This document shows positions 17,607 to 24,392 of a DNA stretch of 48,843 nt, in pieces (position 1 is the first letter of the stretch; each line of letters opens with the position of its first letter). Made by a program: the position numbers and the translations under genes. Below the pieces are notes generated by a model, which saw only the letters and a list, made by a program, of their open reading frames with translations, was not told the origin of the DNA and did no database searches. Origin of the DNA: Acinetobacter lwoffii (lineage in GTDB: Bacteria; Pseudomonadota; Gammaproteobacteria; Pseudomonadales; Moraxellaceae); NCBI RefSeq assembly GCF_019343495.1, contig NZ_CP072553.1, positions 1-48,843 of the forward strand. Direction: 5' to 3'.

Positions 17607-18020
17607 ATGAAAAAAATTCTTGTCCCAATGATTACATTATTTACCCTGGACTACTCCCATGCTGAAACTATTAATACCCAACCTAAAGCAGTAGGACTAA
17701 CCACTTCAAAAGGCAGTATAGAGGTTAAGACAGATGAGAAAACTGTATCTTTGAGCAAGGCACTAAATAGCCCTCTCATCAATACTGTGACTACTACCAC
17801 AACTGAAGTGAAGGCTGAAAAAAAGATCCAAACTAAGCAGACTAGAGTAATTCCTAAAATCCATGAAGTAGTACCTGAATTGAGCAATGAAGATTTAGCT
17901 TATATAAATGCTGTGAACCAAAATGAAAAGATCAACTATATTGAAAGTAAAATTACGAACAATGAACCCATAACCAAAGAGGAACTAAAAATAATCCGTA
18001 CCAAAAACCCTAATTATTAA
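17607..18020 (+). CDS. Secreted protein of unknown function
   Basis: 137 aa with a signal peptide (MKKILVPMITLFTLDYSHAE). The mature part is Thr/Lys-rich (TVTTTTTEVKAEKKIQTKQT) and ends in a helical segment with LSNEDLAYINAVNQNEKINY. No domain recognised. It lies after the tra terminator and before the restriction-modification system, so it may be transcribed separately. It could be an accessory of conjugation or entry exclusion, but nothing proves this. Confidence 0.6.
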   Translation: MKKILVPMITLFTLDYSHAETINTQPKAVGLTTSKGSIEVKTDEKTVSLSKALNSPLINTVTTTTTEVKAEKKIQTKQTRVIPKIHEVVPELSNEDLAYINAVNQNEKINYIESKITNNEPITKEELKIIRTKNPNY

Positions 18021-18190
18021 AAATAAAGAATTGAGTTATAGAATATCTATGGCTCTTTAATGGACACTAAATTTCATAGAAAAGTGAACAGAGATTCCTA
18101 TCTTATTTGGACGCTTTAAATGGTTTCTAACATGGAGATTTTGAATAAGAGCTTTCATGTTAAATGGCCAACTTGCAGAGACTCTATTTT

Positions 18191-18236
18191 AACACATAAA
18201 ATAATGTGCTAGACACACTTTTTTATGTGTTATAAT
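18191..18236 (+). promoter_or_regulatory. Promoter and inverted-repeat operator before the restriction-modification genes
   Basis: AACACATAAAA (18191-18201) and TTTTATGTGTT (18221-18231) are perfect inverted repeats flanking TAGACA (18210) and abutting TATAAT (18231). The -35/-10 gap is only 15 bp. The next gene encodes an HTH protein, so self-regulation is likely. The rest of 18021-18270 holds no gene. Confidence 0.6.
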
Positions 18237-18270
18237 ATTTTCTAAGTTTTTACGTCTTTAAGATTTTAAT

Positions 18271-18522
18271 ATGCCTTATTCAGAATTTCAGCGATTAATT
18301 GGTAAAGCAGGTCTTACCATTAAAGAGTTTGCTGAATTATTGGGAATGAATCCTAATTCTATAACTAATTATCATAAAGTGGGGGTTATTCCTTCACACA
18401 TAGCCATTATCATTTCTTTAATTTCTTCAATGAAGGATAAAGGCTTAGATTTTTATGAAGTTTTTGACAAAGTCAAAGAATATAACTGTGTTACTAATGA
18501 AGGGGAAATAGCCAGTGAATAA
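18271..18522 (+). CDS. Small XRE-like HTH regulator, probable R-M controller
   Basis: 83 aa. The helix-turn-helix is LTIKEFAELLGMNPNSITNY at residues ~15-34, followed by helices to the C-terminus. No clear ribosome site is seen. It overlaps the methyltransferase start by 8 bp and sits first in the restriction-modification operon. Small HTH proteins in this position (C proteins) delay endonuclease expression after plasmid entry. The inverted repeat upstream would be its operator. The sequence is not a textbook C protein, so the role is inferred from context. Confidence 0.75.
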   Translation: MPYSEFQRLIGKAGLTIKEFAELLGMNPNSITNYHKVGVIPSHIAIIISLISSMKDKGLDFYEVFDKVKEYNCVTNEGEIASE

Positions 18523-20437
18523 ACCTTTCTTAGTAGATTTTATAGATGATGTAGTACCACAAAAAATTAAATGTAAGCCGATTCTTAAATGGGCGGGTGG
18601 TAAAACTCAAATGTTGGACTCAATCTTACCTAGATTTCCAAAATCTTACGGAAAGTATATTGAGCCTTTCTTCGGCGGAGGGGCAGTCTTTTTTGCATTA
18701 CAACCTGAGGATGCTGTAATTGCTGATAGTAATCCTGAACTAATTAACTTATATCGTACAGTTGCAGATGATGTTGAGGCTGTAATTGCTGAGTTAAAAA
18801 AATTCAAAAATACCGAAGAAATGTTTTATGAGGTTCGTTCCCAAGATAGGGAGACGTTATCTTCTGTAGAAGCTGCTGCTCGAACAATTTATTTAAATAA
18901 AACTTGTTTTAATGGTCTGTATAGAGTGAATAAAAAGGGACAATTTAATGTTCCTTTTGGAAAATATAAAAATCCTAAGATTTTGGATGAGGATAATTTA
19001 AGAGCAGCTTCTATTTTATTATCTAAAGCAAAAATCGTTTGTTCTGATTATTTGAACGTTTTAGAAAATTTTGCTTGTCCCAATGATTTGATTTTTTTAG
19101 ATCCTCCTTATGTACCTATTTCAGAATATTCAGATTTTAAACGATATACTAAAGAGCAATTTTATTTAGAAGATCATGAAAACTTAGCTAAAGTATATAA
19201 AGTTCTGAGCGATAAGGGATGTCATGTTTTTTTGACTAACTCTAATCATTCTATAGTTGAAAAGCTTTATCATGGATTTAAGTATGAAGTTATCCAGACA
19301 AAAAGACATATTTCATGTGATTCTAAAACACGAAAAGGTGAAGATGTAATTGTCTCAAATACTCAAAAAAATGAGAAATTTAGTTTGGATTTAGAAAAAA
19401 TTGCCCCACTACCTGAGCAAGTACAATTATATCCTTCAACAAGATACATGGGGTCTAAGCAGAAATTACTCCCTTATATTTTGGGTATCGTTGAACAGTT
19501 TAATTCACCAACATTAGTAGATTTATTCTCTGGCTCAGGCATAGTCAGCTATTTGTTTAAAACGTTAGGTCGGCAAGTAATAACAAACGATTATATGAAT
19601 ATGTCACACACTTTCACAAAAGCGATGGTGGAGAATAGTCATGTAACCTTGAGTTATGAAAAAGCTAGATCACTGTTGGTGAAAAAGAATCCAATCAATG
19701 ATTTTGTGCAGACAAAATTTAAAGACTTATATTTTTCTGATGATGAAAACTTATTGATTGATATTATTCGATCCAATATTAAGACTCTTGATAATGAGTA
19801 TGAACAAGCAATTGCTAGAAGTGCGTTGATTCGTGCATGTATGAAAAAAAGACCACGTGGGATCTTTACGTATACAGGAAATCGTTATGATGATGGAAGG
19901 AAAGACCTAGTTTTAAGCTTAGAAGAGCAATTCTTGAATGCTGTAGAATTAATAAACAACGCTATTTTTGACAATGGAAAATCAAATATTTCATACCGAG
20001 AAAATGCCTTAAATATTGATTTTCCTGATAATTGCTTAATTTATATGGACCCTCCATATTATTCTGTCTGTTCAGATAATGAATATGTTAGACGATACCA
20101 TTTTGTGGAAGGGTTATCGTTAGATTGGGAAGGAATCGAGATTCAAGAACACACAAAGACAAAAAAATTTAAATCATATCCGACACCTTTTTCATCTCGA
20201 AAGGATGTCTATGTCGCTTTTGATAAGCTATTTGAGAAGTATAAGGAGAATATTCTTCTTATTTCGTATTCATCTAATAGCCTTCCGAACATGGACGAAA
20301 TGTTGGTTATGTTACGCAAATATAAGGAAAACGTAGATGTGATACCAATAGATTATAAATATTCATTTGGTAATCAAGCAACTAAGGTTGGAGACAATCG
20401 TAATGCAGTTCAAGAGTACTTATTTGTAGCTTACTAA
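18515..20437 (+). CDS. Fused double-domain adenine-N6 DNA methyltransferase (D12 class)
   Basis: 640 aa with a GTG start; AAGGGG lies 9 bp upstream. Residues ~20-270 form a Dam/DpnII-like D12 methyltransferase: LKWAGGKTQML, motif I PFFGGGAVFF, motif IV LDPPYVP. Residues ~310-640 form a second one: YMGSKQKLLPY, motif I DLFSGSGIVSY, motif IV YMDPPYYS. Two fused domains of this type occur in M.FokI-like enzymes, where each modifies one strand of an asymmetric site. That fits the type IIS-like nuclease next door. Both catalytic motifs look intact. Recognition sequence cannot be read from the protein. Confidence 0.88.
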   Translation: MNKPFLVDFIDDVVPQKIKCKPILKWAGGKTQMLDSILPRFPKSYGKYIEPFFGGGAVFFALQPEDAVIADSNPELINLYRTVADDVEAVIAELKKFKNTEEMFYEVRSQDRETLSSVEAAARTIYLNKTCFNGLYRVNKKGQFNVPFGKYKNPKILDEDNLRAASILLSKAKIVCSDYLNVLENFACPNDLIFLDPPYVPISEYSDFKRYTKEQFYLEDHENLAKVYKVLSDKGCHVFLTNSNHSIVEKLYHGFKYEVIQTKRHISCDSKTRKGEDVIVSNTQKNEKFSLDLEKIAPLPEQVQLYPSTRYMGSKQKLLPYILGIVEQFNSPTLVDLFSGSGIVSYLFKTLGRQVITNDYMNMSHTFTKAMVENSHVTLSYEKARSLLVKKNPINDFVQTKFKDLYFSDDENLLIDIIRSNIKTLDNEYEQAIARSALIRACMKKRPRGIFTYTGNRYDDGRKDLVLSLEEQFLNAVELINNAIFDNGKSNISYRENALNIDFPDNCLIYMDPPYYSVCSDNEYVRRYHFVEGLSLDWEGIEIQEHTKTKKFKSYPTPFSSRKDVYVAFDKLFEKYKENILLISYSSNSLPNMDEMLVMLRKYKENVDVIPIDYKYSFGNQATKVGDNRNAVQEYLFVAY

Positions 20438-22159
20438 ATGGAAAAAGGAATAAAATCTTATTTTTATTCCTTTTTTATAATTATGAGTACTTGGCTTCTT
20501 GGAAATACAACAGTACGTAGTCCTTTCAGACTGATTGATGGGCTAAAAGTCTTTGCTTCAACTAATGGGGACATTAGGGGGGCAAAGGAGAAAGAATTAG
20601 TATTCTGCAAAGCATTGGTTGATGGCGGAATTATTAGTTCTAGTTTTGAAGCAGAAGATGTCTCTGGCTTTAGTGATACAACATATAGTGTTGGTAGAAA
20701 ATGGCGTTCCGCGTTAGAAAAATTGGGGTTTATAGAACAATTCAATCAAATTTATATTTTAACCGAAAATGGGAGGAATCTTCTTAATAGTCAAACTTTA
20801 CAGTCTGATCAGGAATGCTATTTAAGGTCATTAATTCTATATTCGTATGAAGCTCAAAATTCAGATGATTCAATAGGAGCTTTTTCTCCTTTGATGTTAA
20901 CGCTTCACATCATGAAGGAATTAGACAATAGAACAGGAAGTAGTAAAGTTTCATTCCAAGAAATGGCTGCGGTTATTCAATTAACTTTTAGTTATCTTGA
21001 TATAGATCAAGCTGTTGATGAAATAATTTCTATTCGGGGAAATAGACAAGTAGCTGTATCAAAAAAGAAATTTGATAGAGAATTATATCAATCGAAGTCT
21101 GATCAAGCGTCTATTAGTGCTTCTAGTATAAAAGATTATGCTGATACTAATTTGAGATATTTAAAAGCTACAGGTTTGTTTACGGCTTCAGGAAAAGGCA
21201 TTGCCTTTATTGAAGATAAAAAACTCATTATTGATAAGCTACTAGAAATGTATCAATTTTTTGATATAAACAGCTCCCAATTAAAAATTCAGGTAGGTGC
21301 TCCATTACCAACAGATAATCAAGAAACAAATATATTATTAATTGCTCAATTAGAAGAAACTTTACAACGAAATAGAATTGCGTTTGAAAAAAATAGTTCT
21401 ATTAAACATGCCCCGATAGGTGAAATTAAAAATTATAGATATCATCTTGAAGAATTACTTTTTGAAAATAATGAGAAAAAATTTGCTCAAAATCAAAAAA
21501 ATGAATGGGATGAAATTTTAGGCTATATGCATTTATTACTTTCGCCTAAAACATCATCTTTGGAGATTGCCGATAAAGAAATTTCTATTCCATCTGGGGA
21601 AAGACCTGCATATTTTGAATGGGTATTATGGAGAGCATTTTTAGCTTTAAATCATTTGATCATTGAACCTCAACAATGTCGCAGATTTAAGGTGGATCAG
21701 GACTTTAAACCTATTCACAATGCTCCTGGTGGTGGTGCTGATGTAATCTTTGAATATGAAAATTTTAAAATTCTTGGAGAAGTTACATTAACGTCGAACT
21801 CTAGACAGGAAGCGGCTGAAGGCGAACCAGTAAGAAGACATATTGCTGTAGAAACAGTAAATACGCCTAGTAAAGAAGTTTACGGTTTATTTCTTGCACT
21901 TACCATAGACACTAATACCGCAGAAACATTCAGGCATGGTGCTTGGTATCATCAAGAAGAACTTATGGATGTGAAGATTCTGCCATTAACTTTAGAAAGT
22001 TTTAAAAATTATTTGGAATCGCTAATAGAGAGTAATCAAGTAGAAACAGGCATTTTTAATTTAAAGAACATGATGGATGAAAGTTTAAAATTACGAGAGA
22101 CCTTAACGGCTCCACAATGGAAAAGTGAGATTACCAATAAGTTTACTATAACTATCTAA
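20438..22159 (+). CDS. Type IIS-like restriction endonuclease (AlwI family candidate)
   Basis: 573 aa if started at the ATG touching the methyltransferase stop (TAAATG); the ATG at 20483 (MSTWLLGNTTVRSPFR) is an equally good choice, since family-like sequence begins there. The opening GNTTVRSPFRLIDGL resembles AlwI-type nucleases. Near residue 431 GGGADVIFEYENFKILGEVT provides a PD-(D/E)XK-like catalytic core. The N-terminal ~300 residues look like winged-helix DNA recognition (VGRKWRSALEKLGFIEQ). It would cut unmodified DNA a few bases from an asymmetric site. A hairpin over the start suggests lowered expression. Confidence 0.75.
   Translation: MEKGIKSYFYSFFIIMSTWLLGNTTVRSPFRLIDGLKVFASTNGDIRGAKEKELVFCKALVDGGIISSSFEAEDVSGFSDTTYSVGRKWRSALEKLGFIEQFNQIYILTENGRNLLNSQTLQSDQECYLRSLILYSYEAQNSDDSIGAFSPLMLTLHIMKELDNRTGSSKVSFQEMAAVIQLTFSYLDIDQAVDEIISIRGNRQVAVSKKKFDRELYQSKSDQASISASSIKDYADTNLRYLKATGLFTASGKGIAFIEDKKLIIDKLLEMYQFFDINSSQLKIQVGAPLPTDNQETNILLIAQLEETLQRNRIAFEKNSSIKHAPIGEIKNYRYHLEELLFENNEKKFAQNQKNEWDEILGYMHLLLSPKTSSLEIADKEISIPSGERPAYFEWVLWRAFLALNHLIIEPQQCRRFKVDQDFKPIHNAPGGGADVIFEYENFKILGEVTLTSNSRQEAAEGEPVRRHIAVETVNTPSKEVYGLFLALTIDTNTAETFRHGAWYHQEELMDVKILPLTLESFKNYLESLIESNQVETGIFNLKNMMDESLKLRETLTAPQWKSEITNKFTITI
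20442..20475 (+). terminator. Terminator-like hairpin between methyltransferase and nuclease
   Basis: AAAAAGGAATAAAA (20442-20455) pairs perfectly with TTTTATTCCTTTTT (20462-20475), loop of 6. It lies at the very start of the nuclease ORF and may damp read-through into the nuclease. Confidence 0.6.
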
Positions 22160-22244
22160 TTGCTTAGTTTTTCTAAAATCAACATAATACACATTAGACG
22201 AAATTCTTGATATTTATATTTAAATATCAATATATTAGATTAAA

Positions 22245-22279
22245 CCGTTCTGGAGTGTAGGGCACCAGAACGGCTTTTT
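22245..22279 (+). terminator. Terminator after the nuclease gene
   Basis: CCGTTCTGG and CCAGAACGG form a 9-bp stem followed by CTTTTT. Upstream, GATATTTA-TATT-TAAATATC (22209-22228) is another small hairpin. Confidence 0.88.
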
Positions 22280-22454
22280 ATTGATTACTCACGTTCCACG
22301 CTTATTTACCAACCAATGTTCCAAGGTTTTATGTAGTCTCATTAACCCTAAAGCAGAAAAAATGTCCCGATAAAACAAGCATAGATGTCCAAGTATTATT
22401 GATTTTGCAAAACCCATAAAGTTTTAATTTTCTAAAATTAATATGAGACTTGAT

Positions 22455-22482
22455 AAAAAACCGCCAATAATGGCGGTTTTTT
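22455..22482. terminator. Symmetric bidirectional-type terminator
   Basis: AAAAAACCGCCA, loop ATAA, TGGCGGTTTTTT: perfect 12-bp arms with A and T tracts on either side, so it can act in both directions. Sequence 22280-22454 shows no gene or clear signal. Confidence 0.8.
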
Positions 22483-22495
22483 ATCAATAACAAGT

Positions 22496-22548
22496 TATGT
22501 ATCGCTCAATAACATTCTATGTGTCGTAAATGACAACTTATGTGTCGT
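22496..22548. repeat. Three direct repeats of TATGTGTCGT type, 21-22 bp apart
   Basis: TATGTATCGC (22496), TATGTGTCGT (22518) and TATGTGTCGT (22539). Multiple terminal repeats of this kind are found at IS21-family ends, so this may be a relic of such an element, or a regulatory array. Confidence 0.45.
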
Positions 22549-22583
22549 GTAATGGAGGCAAGATATTTTTTATTAGAACATTA

Positions 22584-22706
22584 AAAAACATAACAATAGG
22601 GTATACCCTATTGTTATGTTTTTATCCCTTGAATTTTATATAACAATAGGGTTGAAAGAATATTTTGTTATATGTATAACAATAGGGTCTAAATTATTTT
22701 GTTATA
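22584..22706 (+). promoter_or_regulatory. 40-bp perfect palindrome plus repeated half-sites (candidate res/operator region)
   Basis: Bases 22584-22623 form a perfect 40-bp palindrome centred on GTATAC, each arm holding ATAACAATAGGGT. The same 13-mer recurs as direct copies at 22640 and 22676. ATTTTGTTATA-like segments lie near 22663 and 22696. The array ends 6 bp before the resolvase gene, as expected of a resolvase recombination site that is also its operator. Confidence 0.7.
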
Positions 22707-22712
22707 CCAAAC

Positions 22713-23357
22713 ATGAAGCATATAGCTGATAATCTCACAATTGATATTGAAGAACAGATAAAAAGTACGCCAGCCACTCAAACACTTGGCTATATTCGGG
22801 TATCTACAAAAGAACAAAATACAGCCCGCCAATTAGCTAATATCCAATGTGATGAAATTTTCATAGATAAGATTTCTGGTGCAGAATCGGACCGACCTCA
22901 ATTAGAAGAACTCAAACGCCATGCCCGCAGAGGTGACACAGTGGTCGTTCATTCCCTAGATCGGCTATCAAGAGATTTAAATCACTTACTTGAATTGGTC
23001 GATTTCTTTAAAAAAAAGCAGGTCAATTTGCACTTTATTACTGAGAATATAAAATTCTATCCCGCTAGTAATAATCCAATGGATATTTTGACCTTTCATA
23101 TCTTTGGTGGGATTGCTCAATATCAACGTGCAAATATCAGAAATGCTCAACAAGAGGGTATTGAGAGAGCTAAGGAAAATGGAGTTTATAAAGGTAGAAA
23201 GCCTGCTATCAGGGATGAAAAATTAGAAAATCTAAAAGAAGCCTTAAAGAATAAAGCTGCTGATTACAGTTACACTCAAATAGCTAAAGACTTCGGTATT
23301 ACTTATATGAGCTTATGCCGTTATAGAAAAAGGTTTGCTGAAGAAACTGATAATTAA
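22713..23357 (+). CDS. Serine recombinase, resolvase/invertase family
   Basis: 214 aa. The catalytic domain begins at TLGYIRVSTKEQNTARQL with the nucleophile serine near residue 31, and includes GDTVVVHSLDRLSRDLNHLL with the conserved Arg/Ser cluster. The C-terminal helix-turn-helix is YTQIAKDFGITYMSLCRYRK. It probably resolves plasmid multimers or cointegrates at the repeat array just upstream. No transposase of the Tn3 type is near, so it acts as a plasmid stability gene rather than part of a transposon. Confidence 0.92.
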   Translation: MKHIADNLTIDIEEQIKSTPATQTLGYIRVSTKEQNTARQLANIQCDEIFIDKISGAESDRPQLEELKRHARRGDTVVVHSLDRLSRDLNHLLELVDFFKKKQVNLHFITENIKFYPASNNPMDILTFHIFGGIAQYQRANIRNAQQEGIERAKENGVYKGRKPAIRDEKLENLKEALKNKAADYSYTQIAKDFGITYMSLCRYRKRFAEETDN

Positions 23358-23399
23358 AGCTAATATATTGAAGGTTATTAAGTATCACTTAGGTAAATA

Positions 23400-23849
23400 A
23401 TGAAAAATCTCCTTTATATAATGGCACTCTTAGTTAGTTGTAATACTTATGCAGAATGTCTATTAGAAACAAATCAAGATGAGGAACTAAGTCTTGAGTT
23501 AGAAAAAAAAGGATGGAACTTTCAAAAATACGATGAATTATGTCAAAAATTAAAAGCCGCTAATGCTGGTATACAAATTTCTCAAGTTGGCATGATTACT
23601 CAATATCAAACAACAGTATCAACCTCGGTATTTCTATATCCACTAGAACTTGAGAAAAAATATAATCAGAGATTCTTATCACAGAGAGGATTTTATGCAA
23701 TAGCTAGTAATCCAGTAAGAACAACTGAAATGCAAAAAGGATTAAAGCATATCAATGCAAACTACGCATTGAACAGCCTAATAACAGATGGGGGGTTGCC
23801 TGAAATGCTAAACAACATAGATAAAATCAGAAAAGTATTAAAACCCTAA
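23400..23849 (+). CDS. Secreted protein of unknown function
   Basis: 149 aa with a signal peptide cleaved after TYA; the mature N-terminus has Cys in ECLLE and a second in DELCQKL, a possible disulfide. The remainder is helical with QTTVSTSVFLYPLELEKKYN. No family recognised. It sits between the resolvase and a bidirectional terminator, 43 bp after the resolvase, and may be co-transcribed with it. A periplasmic role in conjugation or exclusion is only a guess. Confidence 0.6.
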   Translation: MKNLLYIMALLVSCNTYAECLLETNQDEELSLELEKKGWNFQKYDELCQKLKAANAGIQISQVGMITQYQTTVSTSVFLYPLELEKKYNQRFLSQRGFYAIASNPVRTTEMQKGLKHINANYALNSLITDGGLPEMLNNIDKIRKVLKP

Positions 23850-23871
23850 TTACTGATCTTCTTTAGAACCA

Positions 23872-23905
23872 AAAAAAAACCAACTTAAAGTTGGTTTTTC
23901 TTTTT
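23872..23905. terminator. Bidirectional terminator between convergent genes
   Basis: A-run, CCAACT, short AT loop, AGTTGG, T-run. It serves the + strand gene ending 23849 and the - strand gene ending 23905. Confidence 0.88.
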
Positions 23906-24342
23906 TAATCATCAGTGGCGACTTTAACACCATATCCAATTAAACCTGCAAGGCTAGCATAGGCTATTTTGGCATAAATCGAACCCCACCAGACCGTAAT
24001 TTCACTGGCACCAAATTCCCGAACCGTTTGCCCCATAAAATTAGTGGTTTCATAGAAATTTTTAGCAGAATAACCTAACGCAATATGATCAAGGACAGGG
24101 AATAAACTAAAAGCTAAACCTACTGCTGCTGCGGGGAAAGTAAACTCTCTTGGTAGACCGAATTTTCCAGCAATAAATACAAGCGATACCACGATAATTA
24201 ATCTGATGATAGTCCATAGCATCACTGTGAAAGGCAAGTTAAAGATGCCTGCTCCCTGCCACGCAAGACCGCAGACAACTAACACGATAAAGCCTACAAC
24301 TATCAGGAATAATACAAATTTATCATGATCATCTTTACTCAT
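23905..24342 (-). CDS. Small inner-membrane protein downstream of the relaxase
   Basis: 145 aa with four probable transmembrane helices: FVLFLIVVGFIVLVVCGLAW, VMLWTIIRLIIVVSLVFIAG, FTFPAAAVGLAFSLFPVLDH and a C-terminal YAKIAYASLAGLIGYGV. The start has AAGGAC upstream. It follows the relaxase by 50 bp on the same strand, suggesting one transcript. A role in mating-pair formation or surface exclusion is possible; no family recognised. Confidence 0.7.
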   Translation of the reverse strand: MSKDDHDKFVLFLIVVGFIVLVVCGLAWQGAGIFNLPFTVMLWTIIRLIIVVSLVFIAGKFGLPREFTFPAAAVGLAFSLFPVLDHIALGYSAKNFYETTNFMGQTVREFGASEITVWWGSIYAKIAYASLAGLIGYGVKVATDD

Positions 24343-24392
24343 TAAAAAGTCCTTTATGGTTTGTTATTTTCACTTGCTTATGCCAGGTGAAG

